Part shown: one piece after another, positions 8,902 to 17,500 of the stretch
How positions within the stretch are numbered: position 1 is the stretch's first letter
How the letters are laid out: each line of letters begins with the position of its first letter
DNA from: Asanoa sp040676615
GTDB lineage: Bacteria; Actinomycetota; Actinomycetes; Mycobacteriales; Micromonosporaceae
Assembly: GCF_040676615.1 (NCBI RefSeq)
Contig: NZ_JBFAPI010000017.1
Coordinates: forward strand, 99,502-163,501
Length of the DNA stretch: 64,000 bases
Direction of reading: 5' to 3'
Translations under genes and position numbers: made by a program
Notes under the pieces: model-generated
Database searches by the model: none
Told to the model about the DNA's origin: nothing
What the model saw: the letters and a program-made list of their open reading frames with translations, nothing else

Positions 8902-10113
8902 GTGAGCGTTTCCGCGCCCCGACGCGTGGGGCAGATAGTCACCGGCCTGGGCGCGCTGGTCGTGCTGGTCGGTCTGGTCGGCGGCGCGCCGATCGCGCTG
9001 CTCGCCTTCGCCGGCAACCCGTTGCCTGACCACCTGCCCACCCTCTCCGAGATCGGCACGACCTTGACCAGCCGCGACGACGGTCAACTCTTCGTCCGCG
9101 CGCTGGCGGTCGTCGGCTGGCTGGGCTGGGCCACGTTCGCCGTCTCGGTGCTGATCGACCTGCCGTTCCGGATCGTCCGCCGGCCGGCGCCCCGACTACC
9201 CGGGCTTGGCCGCCAGCAGCGGATGGCAGCGGCGCTGATCGGGTCGGCGCTGATCCTGGTCGCCAGCCCCGCGACCGCGGCGGTCGCAGCGAGCGCCACC
9301 CAGCCGATGACGGTGCACCTTCAGCCGGGGGTTGAGTCGGCCCTAATCGCGTCGACACCGTGGGCCACGACACCGCAGCGAGCGGCGGCTACGCCGGAGC
9401 GAGCGGCGGCCGCGGCGCCGCAGCGCGCGGCGGCCGGGGCGGTCCCGGGGCCGGCTGCGGCCAGCGGTGTCGCCCACCTGCTGCCGGTCGCGGCGCGCGA
9501 CAGCGGCGGCGCCGAGCAGCGCTACCAGGTCGAGCGCGGCGACTACCTGGGTGCCATCGCCGACCGCTATGTCGGCGACTTCGACGACTACCCCGAGCTT
9601 GCCCGGCTCAACAAGATCAAGGATCCCGACCGGATCTTCCCGGGTCAGTTGCTCAGACTGCCCGACCAGGCCGTAGACCACGGCTACCGTCCACATGCGA
9701 GCGGAATGGTCATCGAGCCCGGCATCGACGACGGCCACGACCCGACACAGCCGCCGCCGGCCCAGCAGCCACCGACCAGGCCCGCGCCCACGCCGCCGCG
9801 CGAGACCGCGCCACCGCTGCCGGCGCAACCCGCGCACCCGAAGCCGCCCACCATCACCGTGCCTCCGGTGCTACCGGCGCCGCAGCCGCCGGACATCGTG
9901 CCGCTGCCACCGGCGTCGCCCGACCAGAACATGGCCGCCGGCGCTCCGCAGCAGAGCGACACCGGCCTCCAGATCAACCGCCCGCTCGCCGTCTCCGCCG
10001 TGATAGCCGCGGCGGCGATCGTAGGCGCGCAGGTCGGCACCGTGTTCGGACTACGCCGTCGACCGGCCGGGACCCCGCTCGACGGCGGCCGCCACCGCGC
10101 CGAACACGACTGA
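8902..10113 (+). CDS. LysM-domain membrane protein of the Tad operon
   Basis: The protein has 403 residues. GTG at 8902 follows AGGAGG at 8891-8896. Seen: helix (about 10-37), second helix (about 72-90), third helix (about 108-128), an Ala/Arg-rich linker, a LysM module (YQVERGDYLGAIADRY to FPGQLLRLPDQ, about residues 210-256), a long Pro-rich stretch, and a C-terminal helix (LAVSAVIAAAAIVGAQVG) with a basic tail. Known: LysM binds N-acetylglucosamine-containing wall polymers. As I recall, relatives in other actinomycete Tad operons are much longer and continue into a BTAD regulatory region; this one stops after the last helix. It probably anchors the pilus apparatus to peptidoglycan. Confidence 0.8.
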   Translation: MSVSAPRRVGQIVTGLGALVVLVGLVGGAPIALLAFAGNPLPDHLPTLSEIGTTLTSRDDGQLFVRALAVVGWLGWATFAVSVLIDLPFRIVRRPAPRLPGLGRQQRMAAALIGSALILVASPATAAVAASATQPMTVHLQPGVESALIASTPWATTPQRAAATPERAAAAAPQRAAAGAVPGPAAASGVAHLLPVAARDSGGAEQRYQVERGDYLGAIADRYVGDFDDYPELARLNKIKDPDRIFPGQLLRLPDQAVDHGYRPHASGMVIEPGIDDGHDPTQPPPAQQPPTRPAPTPPRETAPPLPAQPAHPKPPTITVPPVLPAPQPPDIVPLPPASPDQNMAAGAPQQSDTGLQINRPLAVSAVIAAAAIVGAQVGTVFGLRRRPAGTPLDGGRHRAEHD

Positions 10114-10124
10114 CCTGCCGGATC

Positions 10125-10164
10125 GCGGGTTCCCGCCGTTGTTCGGGCGGCGGCGGGAACCCGC
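10125..10164 (+). terminator. Hairpin terminator after the Tad operon
   Basis: A perfect 14-bp inverted repeat (10125-10138 pairing with 10151-10164) with a 12-base loop lies 11 bases after the LysM gene stop. There is no T-run, which is common for actinobacterial terminators. Confidence 0.75.
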
Positions 10165-10263
10165 GGTCAAACCGCGTTCCGGCGAAAGCCCGGTCGCGAC
10201 CGCGACCGGCCCCCGGGCCGCCGGCAGGCCGTGCGACGCCAGGCGGCGGCCGCCAACGGTGCC

Positions 10264-10438
10264 GAGGCGCGAGCCGCGAGGCCGGAGGCGCGAGGCCCGA
10301 GGCGCGAGGCCCGAGGCGCGAGGCCCGAGGCGCCAGGCCCGAGGCGCCAGGCCCGAGGCGCCAGGCCCGAGGCGCCAGGCCCGAGGCGCCAGGCCCGAGG
10401 CGCCAGGCCCGAGGCGCCAGGCCCGAGGCGCGGGCCGC
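10264..10438. repeat. 14-bp minisatellite, about 11-12 copies
   Basis: Seen directly: seven identical copies of GAGGCGCCAGGCCC (10327-10424), preceded by three copies of GAGGCGCGAGGCCC (10285-10326) and flanked by degenerate copies at 10264-10277 and 10425-10438. Each main unit contains the self-complementary GGCGCC. It sits between the Tad terminator and the 3' end of the convergent DUF1707 gene. Frames through it encode only an artificial Arg/Ala/Pro repeat, so it is taken as non-coding. Confidence 0.95.
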
Positions 10439-10444
10439 GAGCCG

Positions 10445-10903
10445 CTAGAGCATGCCCCGGCTCAGTGGCGGTGGGCCGCCGTCGGCACGTAGGGCGCGGG
10501 CCTCGCGGAGCGGCTTGGTGTGGTGCCAGACGCCGAAACCCCAACCAAGAATCGGCCAGAGCGGCCACGGATACCAGGCACCGGTGGCCAGGCCAACCAC
10601 GAGCCAGATCGTGATCATCAAGCCGCTGCCCGCGACGTACGCTGCCAAATGCCTGCGGGCCGCCGCCTGCTTCTCGACCACCCGCTCGGCGCGGCGCCGG
10701 GACTTCTCCCAGCCGCGGACCCACTCCGGTGGCAGTTCGGCGGCGACCCGGTCAAGGTCTGCCCTGGTCACGGCGGAGTACGCGGCAGCGATCCGGCCGT
10801 CGAACTCGTCGGTCGTGAGATAGCCGGCGCCGGTCGCGTCGGCGAGCATCTTCGCGGCCGACTCGCGTTCGGCGTGCGATACGCGCTCGTGCGGCTTGGT
10901 CAT
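10445..10903 (-). CDS. DUF1707 (SHOCT-like) membrane protein
   Basis: The protein has 152 residues. ATG at 10901-10903 is preferred over an upstream ATG because a GAGGGGGG ribosome site lies just before it. Seen: a DUF1707 domain (RVSHAERESAAKMLADATG to LDRVAAELP, residues about 7-58), then a coiled basic segment (EKSRRRAERVVEKQAAARRH) and two membrane helices ending WPILGWGFGVWHHTKP. Known: DUF1707 proteins are abundant actinobacterial membrane proteins, some affecting cell division or envelope, mostly uncharacterised. It is divergent from the gene starting near 10984 and shares its control region. Confidence 0.8.
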   Translation of the reverse strand: MTKPHERVSHAERESAAKMLADATGAGYLTTDEFDGRIAAAYSAVTRADLDRVAAELPPEWVRGWEKSRRRAERVVEKQAAARRHLAAYVAGSGLMITIWLVVGLATGAWYPWPLWPILGWGFGVWHHTKPLREARALRADGGPPPLSRGML

Positions 10904-10943
10904 CTCGGTCCCCCCTCTTCCCACCTTCCATGTTCCAGGCTAG

Positions 10944-10980
10944 TCTTGTCACCGTCAAGATATCTAGTCAACGTCAAGAT
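10944..10980. promoter_or_regulatory. Candidate operator: TCTTG-N7-CAAGA inverted repeat plus 14-bp direct repeat
   Basis: Seen: TCTTGTCACCGTCAAGA at 10944-10960, an inverted repeat with 5-bp arms, and a direct repeat GTCACCGTCAAGAT (10948-10961) / GTCAACGTCAAGAT (10967-10980) with 13 of 14 bases identical and a 19-bp period. It lies between two divergent genes. The inverted repeat resembles MarR-family operators (inference). Confidence 0.5.
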
Positions 10981-10983
10981 TGG

Positions 10984-11403
10984 GTGGCCGCCGTGGCTCT
11001 CACCTCTCAGTCACTGGGCATCGCCGGGGTCCTGTTGCTGACCATCGTGACCATCGAGACCGGCGGGTATTACCTGACGAAGGTGGCCCGCGGTGCGGTC
11101 GAGCTGACCGATTTCCAGAAGGCGTTCGCCCGCGCCGGCCACGCCCACGCCGGCGTTTTCGTGATCCTCAGCCTGGTCGCGCTCCCCTACGCGGACGCCG
11201 CCGGCGCACACGGCTTCTGGGGCTGGCTGGCCCGCACCGCGATCCCGATCGCGGCCATCCTCATGCCGGCCGGCTTCTTCTTCTCCTCGATGGGCCGCGG
11301 CCGCACCCGACCCAACGGCCTCATCGTGCTGCTCTGGCTCGGCGCCCTCTTCCTCGCCGCCGGCGTCCTGACGCTCGGCGTCATGGTGCTCGCCGCCGTC
11401 TGA
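10984..11403 (+). CDS. Four-helix integral membrane protein, unknown function
   Basis: The protein has 139 residues if it starts at GTG 10984. GTG 10993 is also possible, and a frame from 10930 would place the repeat operator inside the gene. No ribosome site precedes either GTG, so translation may be leaderless. Seen: four hydrophobic helices; a conserved-looking loop with TIETGGYYLTKVARGAVELTDFQKAF and RAGHAHAGVFVILSL after the first helix, where Glu and His residues near the membrane could bind a metal or cofactor (inference); and a GRGRTRPNG loop before the last helix. No function can be assigned. Confidence 0.68.
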   Translation: MAAVALTSQSLGIAGVLLLTIVTIETGGYYLTKVARGAVELTDFQKAFARAGHAHAGVFVILSLVALPYADAAGAHGFWGWLARTAIPIAAILMPAGFFFSSMGRGRTRPNGLIVLLWLGALFLAAGVLTLGVMVLAAV

Positions 11404-11416
11404 CCAGACACGAGAG

Positions 11417-11449
11417 AACGGCCCCGGTCCAGAGTGGACCGGGGCCGTT
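11417..11449. terminator. Bidirectional hairpin terminator
   Basis: A perfect 15-bp stem (11417-11431 with 11435-11449) and a 3-base loop GAG lie between the convergent genes ending at 11403 and 11466. It should serve both strands. Confidence 0.85.
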
Positions 11450-11465
11450 CGGGAGGGAAGGACGT

Positions 11466-12605
11466 TTACCTGTTGGCGATCCGCAACACCTCGCCGCGGC
11501 CGGCCACGACCGACCTGTTGGTCACGAAGAGCGAACCGTCCGCACCGACCGCGAGCCCACCCGGGGCGGTCAGCCGACCCGGCACGAGTTCGGTGTGCCC
11601 GCCGCGCCGGTCCACCCGGATCAGCGCACCGCTCTGGTCACCGCTGGTCAGCCCGTTCTTGGCGATCTCCAGCACCAGCAACCGGCCCTGCTCGTCGAAG
11701 GCCAGGTCGATGATGTTGGTGAAGCCCCGGGCGTAGACCGTGGGCCGCTGGCCGGGCACGACGCGGTAGACGTTGGCGCCACCGACCGGGAACGGGAAGC
11801 CGGTCAGTTGGCCGACGTAGTAGGCGCCGTCCGGGCCCCGGACCACCGAGGTCGGCACGGCCTGCATCGGCACCCGGCCGCCACCCGGCTCGGGGGACGC
11901 GACCATCCGGTTGGGGAAGACAGCCAGCGTGGAAACCGCGCCCTTGCGGTCGATGGTGAGCAGCGTGTTGCCACCCGCATCCGTGGCCACCGCGCCGCCC
12001 CGGGTGCCGAGCACGCCGTACGGGTTGGAGTCCACGCCCTGCCGGTCGGGATCGCGCCGGGCTTCGAACGCGGCCGGGTCGCCGAGCGTACGAAGGCTCA
12101 GCGAGTTGTTGCCGTCCCGGTTGACCACGATCGTCTGGCCGAGCATGAGACCACCAAAACCCAGACCCAGCCGGGTCTGCGCCGAGCCACCGAGCCCCAG
12201 CGTGGCCACGTAGCCACCGCCGGCGTAGGGCGACACGTCGTGCGGCCCGACCGCCGACGAACCGTCGGAGCCCGCGAGCGAGGGAAGACCGCCCACGAAC
12301 CGCCGCTGCCGCCAGATGCCGCGCTGCCCGGCCGTCACCGTGGTGATGGCCCCGGTGAACCCGAGGCAGACCTTGCCGCCTTCGGGAGAGTCGACGCACT
12401 TGTCAGTCTTGCCGCCCCGACCCGCTTCCGCGACCACGACCGTGCCGTCGGCGCCGACCGAAACGCCGCGCGGGTTGTCAAGCCGGCTGGCGATGACGGT
12501 TACCCACGGACGGTTCGGGTTCGGCGCGGCGTTGGCCACCGTCGGCGCGACCATCGTCACCGAGAGAGCCCCCGCCAGGACAGCGGCGAAGCGATGAAGT
12601 CTCAT
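11466..12605 (-). CDS. Secreted ScyD/ScyE-family beta-propeller protein
   Basis: The protein has 379 residues. The start is the ATG at 12603-12605, giving a clean signal peptide (MRLHRFAAVLAGALSVTMVA, cleavage after ANA); an extension upstream has no signal character. Seen: repeated propeller-like units such as DNPRGVSVGADGTVVVAEAG, FTNIIDLAFDEQGRLLVLEI and TAPGGLAVGADGSLFVTN, and a Cys pair near residues 69-77. Known: the family is related to NHL/SMP-30 propellers and named after cyanobacterial scytonemin genes; actinobacterial members have no established role. It is convergent with the membrane gene ending at 11403. A 10-bp palindrome GTATATATAC (12615-12624) lies just upstream and may be part of its promoter. 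Confidence 0.82.
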   Translation of the reverse strand: MRLHRFAAVLAGALSVTMVAPTVANAAPNPNRPWVTVIASRLDNPRGVSVGADGTVVVAEAGRGGKTDKCVDSPEGGKVCLGFTGAITTVTAGQRGIWRQRRFVGGLPSLAGSDGSSAVGPHDVSPYAGGGYVATLGLGGSAQTRLGLGFGGLMLGQTIVVNRDGNNSLSLRTLGDPAAFEARRDPDRQGVDSNPYGVLGTRGGAVATDAGGNTLLTIDRKGAVSTLAVFPNRMVASPEPGGGRVPMQAVPTSVVRGPDGAYYVGQLTGFPFPVGGANVYRVVPGQRPTVYARGFTNIIDLAFDEQGRLLVLEIAKNGLTSGDQSGALIRVDRRGGHTELVPGRLTAPGGLAVGADGSLFVTNRSVVAGRGEVLRIANR

Positions 12606-12712
12606 AAAACCCCCGTATATATACAAAGGACGCAGCCATGCTGGCACGTGCCCTCCGCTCGGGGAGGCTGCCCCGCCGGACGTCACCCGCCCGGGTCTGT
12701 GATGGTTGCGAC

Positions 12713-13465
12713 ATGACCGTGCGAACCGAGCAAGACGGCGCCGTCACGACCGTGGTCATCGACCGGCCGGAGAAGCGCAACGCCGTCGACGGACCGACCG
12801 CCGCCGCCCTGGCCGCCGCGTTTCGCGCCTTCGAGGCCGACGACAGCGCAGCGGTCGCGATCCTGACCGGCGCCGGCGGCACCTTCTGCGCCGGCGCCGA
12901 CCTCGGCGCGATCGGCACCGAGCGGGGCAACCAGGTCACACCCGACGGCGACGGCCCGATGGGACCGACCCGAATGGCACTGTCCAAACCGGTAATAGCG
13001 GCGATCGAGGGGTACGCCGTCGCCGGCGGCCTGGAACTCGCCCTCTGGTGCGACCTGCGCGTCGCGGCCGAGGACGCGGTGCTCGGCGTCTTCTGCCGGC
13101 GCTGGGGCGTGCCGCTGATCGACGGCGGCACGGTGCGCCTGCCCCGGCTGATCGGCGAGAGCCGCGCGATGGACCTGATCCTCACCGGCCGCCCGGTGGA
13201 CGCGGCCGAGGCGCACCGGATCGGCCTGGTCAACCGGTTGGCACCGGCCGGCACCGCGCTCGCCGCCGCGAAAGCGCTGGCCGCCGACTTGGCGGCGCTG
13301 CCGCAGGCATGCCTGCGCAACGACCGCCGGGCGGTGCACGCCGGCACGATGGAAGCGGAGTTCGCGTTGGGCCTCGAGTCACTCGCGGCGGACGCGGCCG
13401 CGGGCGCCGCGCGCTTCGTCAACGGCGAAGGCCGCCACGGCGCGCCCACCGACCGCCAGCCGTGA
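12713..13465 (+). CDS. Crotonase / enoyl-CoA hydratase family protein
   Basis: The protein has 250 residues. The start is ATG at 12713 (MTVRTEQDG); an upstream ATG would add 25 atypical residues. Seen: VVIDRPEKRNAVDG, LTGAGGTFCAGADL (the oxyanion-hole region), and GYAVAGGLELALWCDLRVA with a Glu at the first catalytic position. By eye, the region that carries the second catalytic Glu in classical hydratases reads VFCRRWGVPLIDGG, with no Glu. The exact reaction is therefore uncertain: it could be a non-hydratase crotonase (isomerase, hydrolase or decarboxylase). It is monocistronic as far as I can see, and convergent with the hydrolase ending at 13729. Confidence 0.82.
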   Translation: MTVRTEQDGAVTTVVIDRPEKRNAVDGPTAAALAAAFRAFEADDSAAVAILTGAGGTFCAGADLGAIGTERGNQVTPDGDGPMGPTRMALSKPVIAAIEGYAVAGGLELALWCDLRVAAEDAVLGVFCRRWGVPLIDGGTVRLPRLIGESRAMDLILTGRPVDAAEAHRIGLVNRLAPAGTALAAAKALAADLAALPQACLRNDRRAVHAGTMEAEFALGLESLAADAAAGAARFVNGEGRHGAPTDRQP

Positions 13466-13728
13466 CGGCGCCACGCGCCGCACGCACCGACACAGACCAC
13501 CACCGCCCACCGACAGCCCGGATGCCGCCACGCCTCAAAGCACCGGCAACGACCACCGCCGACCGCCCGCCAGGTCTCCGCCGAGCCACAGAAGCACCGG
13601 CAAAGCCCACCAAGCCCGGCCGCCGCCGAGCGTCAGGGCCGATGCTGCCGCCAACCCAGGCGGCGGCGCGGACGCGGTCACTGCTGGCCCGCGTGCGACC
13701 GGCCGCCGCCAGGGGCGGGCGGGAAACA

Positions 13729-14508
13729 TCAGACCGGCGCGTACTTGGCCAGAAACGCGAACAGCGCCGCCCGAATCTTCGCGTCGCCGCCCTCGATCAC
13801 CAGCGGCACGCCGTGCACCGCTCCCGACGTGACCAGCGCCTGGGCGTCGGGGCTGGCCGTCGACGCCGCCTTCAGTTCCTCGGCCGCGTCGCCGATGATG
13901 CCGTCGTTTTCGTTGGCCAGGTAGAGCACCGGCACCGCGACCGCCGGCGCGGCCTGTTGTGCGCTCACCCCGCCGTAGGCCAGCGGCGCCGATACCGACA
14001 CGACCCCGGCCACCGGTGGGCTGATCTTCGGTGCGGCGGCCACCGAGAACGTGCCGCCCATCGACGCGCCGATCAGCACGATCGACGTGGCGCCGTCGGC
14101 CCGCAGCGTCGCCGCAGCGGCTACCACGTCGTCTTCGAAGCCGACCTCGCTGCTCTCCGAAGCGCCGTGTCCGTGGAAGTCGAACGCCAGCACCCGATAA
14201 CCCTTGCCGATCAGTTCGTTGAAGCCCAGGATCCACTGGCACAGGTCGGCCTCGGCCTGGTGGGCCAGCACCACACCTGAGGTGCCGGTGCCGCCGATCA
14301 GGCCGGCCAGGTTGGTCGCGCCCGCCGCACCGAAGTGCACCGGCTTCGCGCCGACACTCGAGGCCATCCCCGGGCATTCGCCGCCCGGCACCGGGCCGGT
14401 CGGGCTGGGCCCGCCGGGCGCCGCGGCCGGTGCGCCGCCGTCGTCACCTCCGCAGCCGGCCAGGAGAACAACAAACGCGGCCACCGCGGCCAGCATCCCC
14501 CGTCGCAT
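13729..14508 (-). CDS. Alpha/beta hydrolase lipoprotein
   Basis: The protein has 259 residues. Seen: a lipoprotein signal with lipobox LAGC (Cys19), a Gly/Pro-rich linker, then an alpha/beta hydrolase core: VVLAHQAEADLCQW near the oxyanion hole, VLAFDFHGHGAS, the nucleophile elbow GASMGG, and a C-terminal SGAVHGVPL with the probable catalytic His. LYLANENDGII carries the likely acidic residue. Substrate unknown; surface attachment suggests an extracellular ester or a small-molecule substrate. It lies downstream of the terminator that ends the GH87 gene, so it is probably transcribed separately. Confidence 0.78.
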   Translation of the reverse strand: MRRGMLAAVAAFVVLLAGCGGDDGGAPAAAPGGPSPTGPVPGGECPGMASSVGAKPVHFGAAGATNLAGLIGGTGTSGVVLAHQAEADLCQWILGFNELIGKGYRVLAFDFHGHGASESSEVGFEDDVVAAAATLRADGATSIVLIGASMGGTFSVAAAPKISPPVAGVVSVSAPLAYGGVSAQQAAPAVAVPVLYLANENDGIIGDAAEELKAASTASPDAQALVTSGAVHGVPLVIEGGDAKIRAALFAFLAKYAPV

Positions 14509-14534
14509 AACGCAATCTCCTCATTGGATAACGG

Positions 14535-14572
14535 GGGTGCCCCGGGGACTCGGCGTTGTCCCCGGGGCACCC
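14535..14572 (-). terminator. Hairpin terminator after the distal GH87 gene
   Basis: A perfect 14-bp stem (14535-14548 with 14559-14572) with a 10-base loop lies just beyond the stop of the 14584 gene on the minus strand. Confidence 0.8.
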
Positions 14573-14583
14573 GGTCGTGGTGG

Positions 14584-17500
14584 TTAGTTGATGATCAGCT
14601 GGAACGTACTCGTCGTGTTCTTGATGTTCTGGAAGTTGTTGCTGAAGGTCAGGTTGTTGAACGTCGCGGAGCCGACCGCCGGGCCTTGACCGGGCTCGGG
14701 CAACTCGTTGACCCAGATGCCGAAGCCGGACTTGGCGTCGAAGGCGTCACCGCTCTTCTGCGCCCCCGAGATCGACACGTTCGTGAAGATCGTGTCCTGC
14801 ACGGGGTTCTGCGGAGCACCCCCGACGTAGTTGGTCTGGAACATGATCCCGGTGTACGTCGGATCGACGATGTCTATGTTGGACAGCCGAAGGGCGCGGA
14901 ACTCCTTGGAGGCGGAGAACATCCAGATCGCTCCGAACGTCTGACCGCCCCAGAAATGACCACCCGCCCGGACGAGCGAGATGTTGTCGAACGTGGTCAG
15001 CCCCGGCCCGAACCCGACGAACGGGTAACCGAAGTCCAGCGAGCTGACGGTCAGACCGGAGTAGGTCAGCATGTCGGCGATGTAGAGGTTGCGGAACGTG
15101 TTGCTCTGCCCGCCGTACACCGCCACACCGGCAGCCCGCCAGGTCAGCGTCGCCGACAGGTTCTCGAACGTGTTGCCGGTGTTCGCTCCCCCGCCCGCGT
15201 CGGTCGCCGAGAACAGCGCGAACGCGTCGTCGCCGTTGCCCCGGCCCTCGTTGTTGGAGATCAGGTTGTTGGTGCTGCCGTTGGTCATGTTGACGCCGTC
15301 GGCGAACGTGTTGCGGAAGCGGCTGTTGGTGATCTTCAGACCGCTGACGCTCACGCCCCAGTAGGCGCAGACCGTGTGCTCCACCCAGACGTTGTCGATC
15401 GTCATGTTGTCGACGTTGGAGAGCTCACCCCAGACCTTGCCCGGCCCGTCCTGTCGCGACGTGTAGTTGCCGAAGAAGGCGAGCTGCTCGAACGAGGACC
15501 CGCTGGCCGACGACTGCACGTCGAAGCCGGCGTTGGTGTTCTCCTGGGTCTGCGGTGTCTGGAACCGGGTGTACCAGATGCCGGCGCCGACCACCTTGAT
15601 CGCGCGCCCGTAGATGGTGAACTTGTTCTGCGTGTCGTAGGTGCCCGCCGGCAGGTAGACGCCGAGCGAGGTGGTGTCCTGGCGAGCCGCGTCGAACGCC
15701 GCCTGGACCTCTTGCTGGCTGGTGCCGGTCGGCACCTTGTAGCGCGTCGGGTCCGGGTTGGCCCGCGGCGCGACCTGCTCGAGGTTGACGAAGTCGACGG
15801 TCGCCTCGGTGCCGGTGTCCTTCTGCAGCTTGATGGTGGAACCGGCCGGAATCGACGAGTTCAACATGATGTTGGCCTCGTCGTAGATGTGCCGTGGGCC
15901 GCCGGAACCGGGCGAGTTGCTCGGGCCGGCTTCGGCGCCGTAGAGCCAGGCGTACCGCGAGTTGAGCGGGATCGCCTTGTGCAGCGTTCCGTTGACGTAG
16001 ATGTTGAGCGACGAGCTCTGGCCGCCACCGCCCGCGGAGTCCGGGATCGAGAAGCGGACGACCAGGGTGTTGGTCGGGTTGCGGGTGGTCCACTGCACGA
16101 ACGAGCCGTTGCTGGGCAGGCGCACCGCGCGCCGGCCGGACGCCTCGCCGGCGAGGTCGCCGATGGTCCGGTTCGGCGACAGCGACTGGGCGCCGCCACC
16201 GATCGTGCCGTCTTCGGCCTCGTACATGTCGTAGGGCATGTTGGCGCCGCGGCCGGCGAAGAACGGCCGCTCGCTGGTGTTGTTGGCCCGCTTGACCGGC
16301 AACTCGTTGGCGTCGTCGGCGAGCACGACGCGCACCGTGTAGCGGCCGTTGGCGGCCGTCCAGGTGCCCATGTTGACCGCCGCCGCGGTGGCGCCGGCGG
16401 CGATCGTGCCGCTGAACGAGCCGGTCAGCGTACGCACGACCGTGCCGGACTCGTTGAGCACGGTGAGCGTGATGCCGTGCGTGCCGGCCGCCGAGGCGAT
16501 CGTGCCCTGGTTGCGGATGGCCACCGAGAAGGTGACCGTCTGCCCGGCCGACGGGTTGTTGGGCGACCAGCTGACGCTGCCCGCGACCAGGTCGGAGCTC
16601 TGCACCTGGCCGACGACGAGGTTGCCGCCGGTGAAGGTGTTGTTGGCGTCGCTCTGCTCGATCACCGTGTTGCTCTCGTCGACCTTCGCGACCAGCTGGT
16701 AGGTGCCGGCGTCGCGCGGGCCGATGTTGGACGTGACGGTGGTCTGGCCGCCGGCCGCGAGGGCGCCGACGTTGGCCGTTGCGACCTTGGTCGTGCCCAG
16801 GTAGAGGCCGACCGTGGTGGCGCCGGAGCCGGCGTTGCCGATGTTGCGGACCGTCGCCGACAAGGTGATCGCGTCGGTCTCGATCGGGTTGGCCGGCGCG
16901 GCCGAGATGGCGCTGACAGTCAGGTCCGGGTTGGGTGCCGGGGTTCCGATGACCTGGAACTCGGCGACCTGACCGTTGGACGAGCCGGAGTTGGCGGTGA
17001 AGGTGAGTCGGACGTCGGCGACGTTCCCGCTGACCGGGATGGTCACCGTGTTGCCGCCCGAGGTCGGGCTGAAGCTGTAGGTCGCGGAGCCGACGAGCGT
17101 GGTGAACGTCGACGAGCTCTGCTCGCGGCCCTGGACCGACAGGGTCTGCGTACGCGGACCCCACTCGGTGCCCGGTGGCAGCTTGATGACGACCGCGCTG
17201 ACGGTCGCGTTCGCGCCGAGCGAGACGGTCAGCGTACTCGGGTAGGCACCGCCCGCACCCTCCCAGTAGGTGGCGGTCGAGTCGTCGTTGGCGTTGGTGG
17301 CCACGAACGTGAATACGGTCGACGAGGCCGCGATCGGCTTGCCCACCGCCAGGTTGGTGCCGCCCGGGCCGCCGCTGCCGGCGCGGGTGACGGTGTTGCT
17401 GTTGCCGGAGACGTTGCCGGCCGCGTCCTTGGCCCGGACGTAGTAGGACACCGTCGCCGTCGCGGGCTGGCTGTCGGTGTAGGTCAGCACGTTGCCCGCG

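Noticed and set aside
10139..10492. Open frames through the 14-bp repeat (Arg/Ala/Pro repeat peptide)
   Set aside because: All three frames stay open only because the unit lacks stops; no start with a ribosome site and no flanking coding signal.
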